Origin: Actinomycetes bacterium
GTDB lineage: Bacteria; Actinomycetota; Acidimicrobiia; Acidimicrobiales; RAAP-2
Direction: 5' to 3'
NCBI GenBank assembly: GCA_021806045.1
Contig: JAJZDI010000002.1
Span: 62,001-126,000 of the forward strand
Length of the DNA stretch: 64,000 bases
Part shown: positions 16,703 to 24,385 of the stretch, one piece after another
Numbering within the stretch: position 1 is the first letter of the stretch
Layout of the letters: the number at the start of each line of letters is the position of its first letter
Notes under the pieces: model-generated
Databases searched by the model: none
Told to the model about the DNA's origin: nothing
Seen by the model: only the letters and a program-made list of their open reading frames with translations
Made by a program: the position numbers and the translations under genes

Positions 16703-16777
16703 GTGGCGGGGGACCCGCCGCCGACGGTCCCCAGAGCGGGTCGGTGCGCCCGGCGGGGTGGGAACGCCGGCGGTGTC

Positions 16778-17233
16778 TCAGACGTAGTAGCGGTAGACGA
16801 CCTGGGCCACGCAGCTGGGCTTGGCCGCTCCCTCGACGGTGATGGCCAGGTCGACCACAGCCTGGACCCCACCCTCCACGTCGGTCACCTCGGCGATGGT
16901 CGCGCCCAGGCGGACACGGCTGCCGACGGGGACGGGAGCGGGGAAGCGGACCTTGTTGCATCCGTAATTCACGCCCATGGAGAACCCCTCGACCCGCAGC
17001 ACGTCGCCGAGGAGCACGGGGGCCAGGGACAGGGTCAGGTAGCCGTGGGCGATGGTGTGGCCGAAGGGGCCGTCCTTTGCCCGCTCGGGGTCGACGTGGA
17101 TCCACTGGTGGTCACCGGTGGCGTCGGCGAAGCGGTCGACCGTCTGCTGGTCGACCTCGTGCCAGGCGCCCGTGCCCAGATCGGTGCCGACGAGGGAGCG
17201 GAGGCCTTCGATGCCGCTGACAGTGGTGGTCAT
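16778..17233 (-). CDS. MaoC-family (R)-specific enoyl-CoA hydratase/dehydratase
   Basis: 151-residue hot-dog-fold protein. The hydratase-2 motif is clear: the Asp in DATGDHQWIHVDPERA and the His in PFGHTIAHGYLTLSL. Homologues hydrate enoyl-CoA in beta-oxidation or fatty-acid-related pathways. The acyl substrate is not predictable from context. A TAACCT box 6 nt before ATG 17233 marks a leaderless transcript. It stands alone between the merR and VIT genes. Confidence 0.88.
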   Translation of the reverse strand: MTTTVSGIEGLRSLVGTDLGTGAWHEVDQQTVDRFADATGDHQWIHVDPERAKDGPFGHTIAHGYLTLSLAPVLLGDVLRVEGFSMGVNYGCNKVRFPAPVPVGSRVRLGATIAEVTDVEGGVQAVVDLAITVEGAAKPSCVAQVVYRYYV

Positions 17234-17239
17234 GGCGTG

Positions 17240-17245
17240 AGGTTA
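17240..17245 (-). promoter_or_regulatory. -10 element for MaoC gene (leaderless)
   Basis: TAACCT on the minus strand, 6 nt upstream of ATG 17233. Confidence 0.55.
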
Positions 17246-17382
17246 GCCGGACGGGTCGCGCCCGCCCCCTGCGGCGGCCGCGAGCAAGGCCCGCCGACAG
17301 ACCGGGGATCGGGCGACCTTCGACGTCCCGCTCGGCCCGCCGACGGCGGAGCCCCTCGTGCACCTCACGGGCGCCCGGTCAC

Positions 17383-17388
17383 TACGCT
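17383..17388 (+). promoter_or_regulatory. -10 element for VIT-family gene (leaderless)
   Basis: TACGCT, 7 nt upstream of GTG 17396; it settles the GTG as the start in a long open frame. Confidence 0.55.
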
Positions 17389-17395
17389 GCCGGGC

Positions 17396-18166
17396 GTGGA
17401 CGAGCGACCGCCCGATGAGGCCCCCCCGACGGACGCTGGCGACGACGGCTACACGTCCGACGGCCCCGTCGGCGGGCATCCGTCCGAGCCCCACCACCGC
17501 AACCTCCAGGGCGGCTGGGCGCGGGCCGCCGTCTTCGGCGTCAGCGACGGGCTGGTGTCGAACACGGCGCTCGTCCTCGGCCTCGCCGGTGCCCACGCAG
17601 CTGCGGCCACCGTGCGGTTGGCCGGCCTGGCCGGCCTCATCGGCGGGGCGTTCTCCATGGCGGCGGGGGAGTACGTGTCGATGCGGGCCCAACGGGAACT
17701 GCTGGAGCGCGAGCTCGAGGTCGAACGGCTGGCGCTGCGGCACGAGCCGGCAGCCGAGCGCCGGGAGCTGGCCAAGCTCTACGAGTCGAGGGGGGTGGAG
17801 CCGGACGTGGCCCACGAGCTGGCGGGGAGGATGATGGCCGACCCCGAGGTGGCGCTGGAGATCCACGCCCGGGAGGAGCTGGGCGTCGACCCCCGGGAAC
17901 TGGGCAATCCGATGCAGACGGCGGTTTCCTCGTTCATCACCTTCGCACTGGGTGCCGTGCTCCCCCTGCTCCCGTGGCTCGTCACCGGCGGTACCGGCGC
18001 CACCATGATCTCCGTCGCGGTGGCGGCCGTGGTGTCCCTGGTGGTGGGCGGCGTGCTGTCGATCTTCACCGGCCGGTCCTGGCATTGGTCGTCCGTCCGG
18101 CAGCTCCTCATCTCGGGCGCGGCGGCCGCCGTCACCTACTCCATCGGGGTGGTGATCGGCGCCTGA
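17396..18166 (+). CDS. VIT1/CCC1-family metal (Fe2+/Mn2+) transporter
   Basis: 256-residue membrane protein of the VIT1/CCC1 family, which moves Fe2+ or Mn2+ out of the cytosol. Helix 1 contains FGVSDGLVSNTALVLG, helix 2 FSMAAGEYVSMRAQ with conserved Gly/Glu/Met. An acidic cytosolic helical domain (~95-160, EELGVDPRELGNPMQTA at its end) precedes three more helices. The first ~35 residues are acidic and disordered. Reading further upstream stays open but lies antisense to MaoC and MerR. It converges on mshD with 10 nt between stops. Confidence 0.88.
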   Translation: MDERPPDEAPPTDAGDDGYTSDGPVGGHPSEPHHRNLQGGWARAAVFGVSDGLVSNTALVLGLAGAHAAAATVRLAGLAGLIGGAFSMAAGEYVSMRAQRELLERELEVERLALRHEPAAERRELAKLYESRGVEPDVAHELAGRMMADPEVALEIHAREELGVDPRELGNPMQTAVSSFITFALGAVLPLLPWLVTGGTGATMISVAVAAVVSLVVGGVLSIFTGRSWHWSSVRQLLISGAAAAVTYSIGVVIGA

Positions 18167-18176
18167 GACCGGGCGC

Positions 18177-19139
18177 CTAAGACCGCGCGGTGGTGGCTCG
18201 CTGCCCGTCCTCGCCCACCACGTCCATCAGGTAGCAGCGGTCACGCCGGTGCTCCACGAAGCCCAGCGACGCGTAGAGGGCGAGCGCGGCGGCGTTGGAC
18301 GCATCCACGTAGAGGAGGCCCTCGGTGGCTCCCCGGTCGACCAGGTGGGCCAGGCCGGCGACGGTCAGCCCCCGGCCCAGCCCCCGGCCCTGGGCGCTGG
18401 GATCGACACCGATCACGTAGATCTCACCGGCTACCGGGGGACCGGGGTGGAGCTTCGTCCAGCAGGACCCGATGATGCGCCCGCCCTCTTCGGCGACCAG
18501 GAGGTCGCCGGGGTCGAACCAGGAGGCTGCCCGGCGGCGGGCGAAGGTCGCTTCGTCCCACCCACCCTGCTCGGGGTGCCCGGCGAAGGCCCGGTTGTTG
18601 CACGCCAACCACCCCGGAACGTCACGATCCGGGTCGAACGGGCGTGTCGCCGGCACCGGTCCGCTCCCTGCCGTGCCGGCCGGGAGCGGGAGGGGGCAGC
18701 GGAGTTGCAGCAGGGTGCGCTCCGCGGTCATGCCCGCGGCGGCGGCAAGGCGGTCGCTGTCCCCGGTGGCGCCGGCCACCCACCACCGCATCGGGCCGCC
18801 GCCCCGGGCTGCAGCCGCCCCGGCGAGGGCGGCGAGGATGTCGGCAGCGGCAGCGGCGCCGGTGGGAACCACGGCCACCTCCCAGCCGGCGGGCGTCCGG
18901 ACGAGCTGGCCGTAGGCGGTGAGGGGGTCGGCCCCGACCAGGCAGGCGACAGCCCCGTCCCGGCCGGCACGGAGGTCCTCGAGGGCGTCGGCGTGCCCGT
19001 CGTTGACGGTGGGCACGCCGGCGGCACGCAGGCCGGACAGCAGTGCGGTGACCGCGGCCGCCCGGTCGGCGTCCAGGTGGTCGACGACCTCGATCCCGCC
19101 TGGCAACGCGCGTCCGGACGCTGCGGGGGGTGGCGCCAT
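18177..19139 (-). CDS. mshD: Mycothiol synthase (mycothiol acetyltransferase)
   Basis: 320 residues with two GNAT domains. It acetylates Cys-GlcN-Ins with acetyl-CoA in the last step of mycothiol synthesis. The substrate motif NNRAFAGHPEQGGWD is highly specific for MshD, and the C-terminal domain has the acetyl-CoA loop GVDPSAQGRGLGRGL; the N-terminal GNAT is degenerate, as usual in the family. ATG 19139 is chosen over an upstream frame because it is 7 nt from a TAGCCT -10 and gives the family length (about 315). It indicates an actinobacterial host. Confidence 0.94.
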   Translation of the reverse strand: MAPPPAASGRALPGGIEVVDHLDADRAAAVTALLSGLRAAGVPTVNDGHADALEDLRAGRDGAVACLVGADPLTAYGQLVRTPAGWEVAVVPTGAAAAADILAALAGAAAARGGGPMRWWVAGATGDSDRLAAAAGMTAERTLLQLRCPLPLPAGTAGSGPVPATRPFDPDRDVPGWLACNNRAFAGHPEQGGWDEATFARRRAASWFDPGDLLVAEEGGRIIGSCWTKLHPGPPVAGEIYVIGVDPSAQGRGLGRGLTVAGLAHLVDRGATEGLLYVDASNAAALALYASLGFVEHRRDRCYLMDVVGEDGQRATTARS

Positions 19140-19145
19140 CGCCCC

Positions 19146-19185
19146 GAGGCTACCGGCCACCACGCCGGCCACCACCGGTAGCCTC
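19146..19185. promoter_or_regulatory. Mirror-symmetric divergent promoters of mshD and nth
   Basis: The two -10 boxes, TAGCCT on the minus strand (19152-19147) and TAGCCT on the plus strand (19179-19184), sit in an exact 11-bp inverted repeat (19146-19156 and 19175-19185). Each is 7 nt from its start codon, so both mRNAs would be leaderless. Confidence 0.65.
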
Positions 19186-19191
19186 ACCGGG

Positions 19192-19884
19192 ATGACGCGA
19201 CCGACGACGCCACGGGGGCGGGCACGGGCGGTGGCCCGGCGGCTGGCCGACGAGTTCCCCGGCTCCGCCCGGGAGCTGTGCGCCCTCCGGCACGAGAGCC
19301 CCTTCGAGCTGCTGGTGGCGACGATCCTCTCGGCCCAGTGCACCGACGCTCGCGTGAACCAGGTGCTGCCCGGGTTGCTGGCCCGCTACCCCGATCCGCC
19401 GGCGCTGGCCGCCGCCCCCGTCGACGACGTGGCCGAACTGGTCCGCTCGACGGGCTTCTACCGGGCCAAGGCGACCAACCTGGTGGGCATGGCCCAGGGG
19501 CTGGTGGGCAGCTTCGGGGGTGAGGTGCCCGAGCGGCTCGAGGACCTGGTGACCCTGCCGGGGGTCGGCCGTAAGACGGCGAACGTGGTCCGGAGCGTCG
19601 CCTTCGACCTGCCGGGCCTCCCGGTCGACACCCACGTGGGACGGCTGGCGCGACGGCTCGGCCTGACCGACGCGACCGATCCGGTCCGGGCCGAGGCCGA
19701 CCTCGACCGGCTGATCCCACCGGCGGAGCGAGGGGCGTTCAGCCTCCGGCTGATCCTCCACGGCCGGCGGACCTGTGTCGCACGCCGGCCCCGGTGCGGC
19801 CAGTGCATCCTGGCCGACCTGTGCCCCTCTGCAGGGACGGCCGGACCTGCCGGCCAGGAGCGGTCGCTCCCCGTATCGTCCTGA
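19192..19884 (+). CDS. nth: Endonuclease III (base-excision repair glycosylase/AP lyase)
   Basis: 230-residue DNA glycosylase removing oxidised pyrimidines. The helix-hairpin-helix LPGVGRKTANVV carries catalytic K128, and D146 sits in PVDTHVGR. The four [4Fe-4S] cysteines have the canonical C-X6-C-X2-C-X5-C spacing at the C-terminus. ATG 19192 is fixed by the leaderless promoter. It is divergent from mshD, an unusual pairing of thiol synthesis with oxidative DNA repair. Confidence 0.95.
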   Translation: MTRPTTPRGRARAVARRLADEFPGSARELCALRHESPFELLVATILSAQCTDARVNQVLPGLLARYPDPPALAAAPVDDVAELVRSTGFYRAKATNLVGMAQGLVGSFGGEVPERLEDLVTLPGVGRKTANVVRSVAFDLPGLPVDTHVGRLARRLGLTDATDPVRAEADLDRLIPPAERGAFSLRLILHGRRTCVARRPRCGQCILADLCPSAGTAGPAGQERSLPVSS

Positions 19885-20131
19885 TAGGACGAGGTAAGAG
19901 CGCCAGAGGACGAACACGCGAACGGTGCTGGCGGCGAACGTGTGTTCCGGGGACATCGAGACTGAACGAAAAGGCGCCACCGGGCACGCGAGCGGGAGCA
20001 CGTTTCTAAGAAGTTGCTGAACTGGTTGGCATTCGCCGTCCAAACGTGGTGAAGTTGCACCTGTCGGAACCGGTTCCCGCCACCTGGTTCCGAAAGAGCG
20101 GTTTCCGGGATCCGCCGCCCGGCCCGCTCGC

Positions 20132-20159
20132 GCGAAGGCGCCCTTCGGGGCGCCTTCGC
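20132..20159. terminator. Perfect 12-bp stem with UUCG tetraloop
   Basis: GCGAAGGCGCCC-TTCG-GGGCGCCTTCGC: a 12-bp perfect stem closed by a C(UUCG)G loop, about 250 nt after nth. There is no T-run, so it is either a factor-assisted terminator or a structured RNA element. Confidence 0.55.
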
Positions 20160-20320
20160 CGCGTCCGGTGGTCGTTCACGCGCCGGGAGGGGCGGTCGGC
20201 GGGCCGCATCTGCCGCTGATTGGGTCCGAATCTGCCGCGGATTGTGAGTCCATTGTGCAGATGCGCGCGCACGGATCCCGGCCCGGTGTGACGGCCGGTC
20301 GACCCCGTTCCGGTGTCGAT

Positions 20321-20339
20321 GGTGGCCACCGGGTACGGT
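20321..20339 (+). promoter_or_regulatory. Palindrome and -10 box of the antitoxin gene
   Basis: Perfect palindrome GGTGGCCACC (20321-20330), then TACGGT (20334-20339) and 6 nt to ATG 20346. A palindrome next to the -10 fits autorepression by a ribbon-helix-helix protein. Confidence 0.5.
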
Positions 20340-20345
20340 ACGAAC

Positions 20346-20651
20346 ATGGTCACCAAGCGGTCGGTGTCGCTCGATTCGTCGGTCGCCGAGGCGGTGGAGC
20401 AGGCGGCCGTGGAGGACGGCGTGTCCTTCAGCGCGTGGTTGTCCGCCGCCGCCGAGCGCCAGCTGGCGGTGCGAGCCGGATTGCGGGGGGTGGCTGCCTG
20501 GGAGGAGCGTGCCGGCCCGCTGTCCGACGAGGAGATCGCCGAGGGCGACGCCCTGCTGGCCCGGTTGCTGTCGGGTGTCGCCGCCCGGGTCCGCCCGGGG
20601 GTGGCCGCCATGGTGCGCCAGGGGACGGGCGCCAAGTCGCGCCGACGGTGA
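20346..20651 (+). CDS. Ribbon-helix-helix (CopG-like) antitoxin-type protein
   Basis: 101 residues. The N-terminal KRSVSLDSSVAEAVEQAA then GVSFSAWLSAAAERQ is a ribbon-helix-helix DNA-binding pattern. The C-terminal half (LSDEEIAEGDALLARLL) resembles the toxin-neutralising tail of VapB-type antitoxins. ATG 20346 is preferred over in-frame ATG 20313 because it has a leaderless promoter and sits just after an operator-like palindrome. Its TGA overlaps the GTG of the next gene, the coupling expected of a toxin-antitoxin pair. Confidence 0.75.
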   Translation: MVTKRSVSLDSSVAEAVEQAAVEDGVSFSAWLSAAAERQLAVRAGLRGVAAWEERAGPLSDEEIAEGDALLARLLSGVAARVRPGVAAMVRQGTGAKSRRR

Positions 20652-21058
20652 GCCGGACGGAACGACACCCGGCGCGCGTGGGCCTGGCCTACGGAGCGGC
20701 CGCCATCGTGGGACTGGCCCGGGGCGACCGGCGCCTGTGGGCCCTCCACCGGGCCGCACTGGTGCGGGGGCTCATCCCGGCGACGACGGCCGAAGCGGTC
20801 GCCGATGCGGCTCGGACCCTACGCGACGGCGAGCCGCTCGGTGAGGTGCTGGCCGGCGTGGAGGTGGAGGCGCTGGACCTGGAGCGTGCCGTGGTGGTGG
20901 GAACGGTGGCGGCCGCCGTCGGGACCGACGACCTGGCCGGCGCGGCGTTGGTGGAACTGGCCGCCCGGAGGAACGTCGCCGCGGTGTCGGATCGGAGCCA
21001 CCGGCTGGCCGAGGTGGCATCCCAGCTCGGGCACGATCTCGTCCTCCACGTCCCCTGA
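20648..21058 (+). CDS. PIN-domain-like protein, apparently lacking catalytic Asp residues
   Basis: 136 residues, GTG start overlapping the antitoxin stop. The layout GLARGDRRLWALHRAAL, VEALDLERA, GTDDLAGAALVELA and AAVSD follows a VapC-like PIN family. However, the first catalytic Asp normally in a YDAGAL-type motif appears as G16 (LAYGAAAI), and the second Asp of the central acidic pair is Gly (TDDLAGA). The Asp in VSD remains. It is probably a nuclease-dead or decaying toxin, or a regulator that kept only the fold. The family assignment is by pattern only. Confidence 0.65.
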   Translation: MSRTERHPARVGLAYGAAAIVGLARGDRRLWALHRAALVRGLIPATTAEAVADAARTLRDGEPLGEVLAGVEVEALDLERAVVVGTVAAAVGTDDLAGAALVELAARRNVAAVSDRSHRLAEVASQLGHDLVLHVP

Positions 21059-21100
21059 CCCCGGCCGGCTGCGGCGACCCGTGGCCCCGCCAGGGTGGTC

Positions 21101-21295
21101 TCAGGTGCGAGCCGCCGACACGGCCCTGGCCAGCCGGCGGCGGGCGCCGGTGAGGGCCCGCTCCACGGCGAACAGTTCGGTCGCCATGTCGTCGTCGCCG
21201 GCGGTGGCCGCGTGCTCGGCGTGCTCGGTGACGCGTGCAGTGAGCTCGGCCAGGGCGGTGGCGAGCGACGAGAGGTCTGCGGGGGAGGGGCGCAC
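21101..21295 (-). CDS. Small helical protein of unknown function
   Basis: 64 residues from GTG 21295, almost entirely alpha-helical with heptad-like Ala/Leu spacing (LSSLATALAELTARVTEHAE, then FAVERALTGARRRLARAV). It lies between the PIN-like gene and hisD, opposite to both. No domain is recognised. Amphipathic repeats and third-position GC support coding, but the short length makes it uncertain. Confidence 0.5.
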   Translation of the reverse strand: MRPSPADLSSLATALAELTARVTEHAEHAATAGDDDMATELFAVERALTGARRRLARAVSAART

Positions 21296-21373
21296 CGCCT
21301 GATGTTCCCACGGTTGGGCGGCTGGGGTGGCGGGCCCGTCACCCGGCCCGCCGGGAGGGCCGGGGGCGCCGGG

Positions 21374-21379
21374 TACGAT
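21374..21379 (+). promoter_or_regulatory. -10 element for the his operon (leaderless)
   Basis: TACGAT, 8 nt upstream of ATG 21388. It supports the ATG rather than GTG 21382 as the hisD start and leaves no room for a his leader peptide or attenuator. Confidence 0.6.
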
Positions 21380-21387
21380 CGGTGCCC

Positions 21388-22680
21388 ATGCCCCTCACCC
21401 GTCTCGACCTGCGAGGATCGTCCGGTGACCTGGCCGCCCTGCTGCCGCCCCCCGTCGACGAGCAGGCCCGGTCGTCCGCGGCCGTGTCCGAGATCCTGGC
21501 CACGGTGCGGGCCGGGGGCGACGCCGCCCTGGTCGAGCTGACCGAGCGCTTCGACGGGGTGAGCCTCGACGCCCTGGCCGTCCCGGCCGACGTGGTGGCG
21601 GGTGCTGTCGATCGGGTGGCGCCCGAGCTGCGAGACGCGCTCGAGGTGGCCCACCGCCGCATCGCCGCCTATCACCGCCACGAGCTGGCCGCCTCGGACG
21701 TGTTCACCTCGGAGGGCGTCACCGTCCGCCCCCTGGTGCGCCCGGTGGCCCGGGCCGGCTGCTACGCGCCGGGCGGGCGGGCCCGCTATCCGTCGACGGT
21801 GCTCATGTGCGCCACCCCGGCCCGGGTGGCCGGGGTCGACGAGGTGATCCTGTGCGTCCCCCCCGCCCCCGACGGATCGGTGGACGACGCCACCCTGGCC
21901 GCGGCGGCCATCGCCGGCGTGGACGAGGTGTACCGGGTGGGCGGGGCCCAGGCGGTGGCGGCCATGGCCTACGGCACCGAGTCCATCGCGCCCGTCGACG
22001 TCATCGTGGGTCCCGGCAACCGCTACGTGGCCGAGGCCAAGCGGCAGGTCTCCGGAGTGGTGGGTGTCGCCTCCGCCTTCGCCGGCCCCTCCGAGGTGGT
22101 GGTGGTGGCCGCCCCGGGCACCCGGCCCGAGCTGGCCGCCGTCGACGTGGTCGTGCAGGCCGAGCACGGACCGGACGGCCAGGCGTGGCTGGTGACGTGG
22201 GACGAGGCGTTGGCCGGCGCGGTCGAGGCCGAGATCGACCGGATCGTGGCCGCCTCGAGCCGCCGAGGCGACCTCGAGGCCACCCTGTCGACCGGTGGCT
22301 ACAGCGTGCTGGTCGACGGTCCCGACGCAGCCATGGCCGTGGCCAACGTGGTGGCCCCCGAGCACCTGGAGTTGATGGTCCCTCCCGACCTGGCCGGGTC
22401 CATGGTCGACGCGGTGCGCTCCGCCGGTGCCGTGTTCGTGGGGGAGGACGCCCCCGCCAGCCTGGGCGACTACCTGGCCGGTCCCAACCACGTGCTCCCC
22501 ACCAACCGGACGGCCCGCTTCGCCAGCGCCCTGCGGGCCGACGACTTCGTCCGCCACATCCACGTGGTCACGGCCACCCCCTCGGCCATGGCCGACCTCG
22601 GTCCCCGGGTGGTGGCCCTGGCCGAGGCGGAGGGACTGGAGGCCCACGCCGCGTCGATCCGGGCCCGGTGGGACCGGTGA
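21388..22680 (+). CDS. hisD: Histidinol dehydrogenase
   Basis: 430-residue zinc enzyme performing the last two oxidations of histidine synthesis. GCYAPGGRARYPSTVLM, GPGNRYVAEAKRQV, AEHGPDGQAWL and VAPEHLELM are the expected signatures, including the Zn/catalytic His and Glu. It is first in a run of overlapping his genes. The final TGA overlaps the GTG of hisC. Confidence 0.96.
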   Translation: MPLTRLDLRGSSGDLAALLPPPVDEQARSSAAVSEILATVRAGGDAALVELTERFDGVSLDALAVPADVVAGAVDRVAPELRDALEVAHRRIAAYHRHELAASDVFTSEGVTVRPLVRPVARAGCYAPGGRARYPSTVLMCATPARVAGVDEVILCVPPAPDGSVDDATLAAAAIAGVDEVYRVGGAQAVAAMAYGTESIAPVDVIVGPGNRYVAEAKRQVSGVVGVASAFAGPSEVVVVAAPGTRPELAAVDVVVQAEHGPDGQAWLVTWDEALAGAVEAEIDRIVAASSRRGDLEATLSTGGYSVLVDGPDAAMAVANVVAPEHLELMVPPDLAGSMVDAVRSAGAVFVGEDAPASLGDYLAGPNHVLPTNRTARFASALRADDFVRHIHVVTATPSAMADLGPRVVALAEAEGLEAHAASIRARWDR

Positions 22681-23753
22681 CCGACCGGGCTCCCGTACCG
22701 CGCCGCGACGACCTGGTCGAGCTGACCGGCTACCACTCGCCCCAGGTGGAGGCGGCCGTGCGCCTCAACACCAACGAGTCGCCCGTGCCGCCACCGCCGG
22801 CCTGGTACGAGGAGATCGCCCGGCGGGTGGCCCGGGTCCCCTTCCACCGCTACCCGGACCGCACGGCCACCGACCTGCGGCGGGCCATCGGTGCGCTGCA
22901 CGGCGTGGGGCCCGAGCGGGTGTTCTGCGCCAACGGCTCCAACGAGGTCCTCCAGAGCCTGCTGCTCGCCTACGGCGGCCCCGGGCGGCGGGTCGGGCTG
23001 TTCGAGCCGACGTACACGCTCCACACCCACATCGCCATGGTCACGGGCACAGCCGTGGTGACCGGGCGGCGCGACGAGGAGTTCCTCGTCCCCGACGACG
23101 AGGCGGACCGGGTGGTGGCCGAGGACCCGGTCATCACCTTCCTGTGCTCGCCCAACAACCCGACCGGGCGGGCCGAGCCGGAGGCGACGGTCCGCCACCT
23201 GGCCGCGTCGGTGCCCGGCCTGCTGGTGGTGGACGAGGCCTACGGGCAGTTCGCCTCGTCCTCGGCGCTGGACCTGGTGGCCGACGGGGTGCCGGGTGCG
23301 GAGCGGATCGTGGTGGTGCGGACGTTCTCGAAGACGTGGGCCATGGCCGGCGCCCGGCTCGGCTACCTGGTGGGGCCGCCCGACGTGGTGGCGTCGTGCG
23401 AGGCGGTGGTCCTGCCCTACCACCTCGACGCCTTCACCCAGATGGCCGGGCTGGTGGCCCTGGAGTTCCGGGCCGAGATGGAGCAGCGGGTGGCCCTCCT
23501 GCGTGAGGAGCGGGGGAGGATCGCCGCCGGCCTTGCCGACCTCGACGTCGACACCTGGCCCTCGGACGCCAATTTCATCCTGTTCCGGCCGCGGCACGTG
23601 CCCGCCGTCGACGTGTGGCGACGGTTGCTGGACCGTTCCGTGCTCGTGCGAGACTGTTCGGCGTGGCCGGGGATCTCGGGCTGCCTGCGGGTGACCGTCG
23701 GCACCCCCGACGAGAACCTGGCCTTCCTGTCGGCCTTGAGGGAGAGCCTGTGA
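22677..23753 (+). CDS. hisC: Histidinol-phosphate aminotransferase
   Basis: 358-residue class I/II PLP aminotransferase. RLNTNESPVPPP at the N-terminus, CSPNNPTG, VVDEAYGQF and the Schiff-base K219 in TFSKTWAMAGARLGY are present, with the C-terminal Arg in CLRVTVGTPDENL. GTG 22677 overlaps the hisD stop. The start is fixed by the position of the conserved N-terminal LTGYHSP segment. Confidence 0.95.
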   Translation: MTDRAPVPRRDDLVELTGYHSPQVEAAVRLNTNESPVPPPPAWYEEIARRVARVPFHRYPDRTATDLRRAIGALHGVGPERVFCANGSNEVLQSLLLAYGGPGRRVGLFEPTYTLHTHIAMVTGTAVVTGRRDEEFLVPDDEADRVVAEDPVITFLCSPNNPTGRAEPEATVRHLAASVPGLLVVDEAYGQFASSSALDLVADGVPGAERIVVVRTFSKTWAMAGARLGYLVGPPDVVASCEAVVLPYHLDAFTQMAGLVALEFRAEMEQRVALLREERGRIAAGLADLDVDTWPSDANFILFRPRHVPAVDVWRRLLDRSVLVRDCSAWPGISGCLRVTVGTPDENLAFLSALRESL

Positions 23754-24385
23754 GCCAGGGCAATGAGACGGCCGGTCGCCGGGCTGCACGGTCCCGCCGG
23801 ACGAAGGAGACCGCCATCGAGGTCGTCCTCGACGTCGATGGCACCGGCGAGGCGACCATCGCCACCGGGATCCCCTTCTTCGACCACATGGTGTCCCAGC
23901 TCGGCCGGCACGGCGGCTTCGACCTGACGGTCACGGCCACCGGCGATCTCGAGGTCGACACCCACCACACGGTGGAGGACGTCGGCATCACCCTTGGCGC
24001 GGCGCTGGCCGAGGCGCTGGGCGACCGGGCCGGGATCCGCCGGTTCGCGTCGATCGCCCTACCCCTCGACGAGGCCCTCGTCGAGGTGGCCCTCGACGTG
24101 TCCGGCCGCCCGTACCTGGCCTTCGCGATCGAGTTCGCTCCCGACACGCCGCCCCTCGGCACCCCCGGCTTCGACCCCCAGCTGACCGAGGAGTTCTGGC
24201 GGGCCTTCGTCACCGCCGCCGGCATCACCCTCCACGTCCGCCTGGCGGCGGGGCGCAACACCCACCACATCGTCGAGGCGTGCTTCAAGGCGGTGGCCCG
24301 CGCCCTGCGCGACGCGGTGCGCGTCGACGGCGTGGGCGTCCCCTCCACCAAGGGCACCCTGACCGGCGCGCCCGCACCTGCATGA
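23750..24385 (+). CDS. hisB: Imidazoleglycerol-phosphate dehydratase
   Basis: 211-residue monofunctional dehydratase; no phosphatase domain is fused. The two manganese-binding His clusters are visible as DTHHTVEDVGI and NTHHIVEACFKA, and GIPFFDHM and STKGTL flank them. GTG 23750 overlaps the hisC stop. The N-terminal ~20 residues are a basic tail before the conserved core. Confidence 0.95.
   Translation: MSQGNETAGRRAARSRRTKETAIEVVLDVDGTGEATIATGIPFFDHMVSQLGRHGGFDLTVTATGDLEVDTHHTVEDVGITLGAALAEALGDRAGIRRFASIALPLDEALVEVALDVSGRPYLAFAIEFAPDTPPLGTPGFDPQLTEEFWRAFVTAAGITLHVRLAAGRNTHHIVEACFKAVARALRDAVRVDGVGVPSTKGTLTGAPAPA

Larger units (their letters stand above)
19885..20345. other. 461-bp intergenic region after nth
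   Basis: No credible gene. The first part (19885-20100) is visibly less GC-rich than the surroundings and holds a 12-nt palindrome GGAACCGGTTCC (20066-20077) with a further GGTTCC at 20086. A strong hairpin lies at 20132-20159 and the antitoxin operator region at the end. A small RNA is possible but no promoter-terminator pair was identified. Confidence 0.5.

Noticed and set aside
15953-17395. Upstream extension of the VIT-family frame
   Set aside because: Open only because it is antisense to merR and maoC. The leaderless promoter and the transporter's N-terminus fix GTG 17396.
20689-22647. 652-codon antisense frame over the PIN-like gene and hisD
   Set aside because: It mirrors hisD; composition (His/Gly/Arg) is a shadow pattern and no start signal exists.
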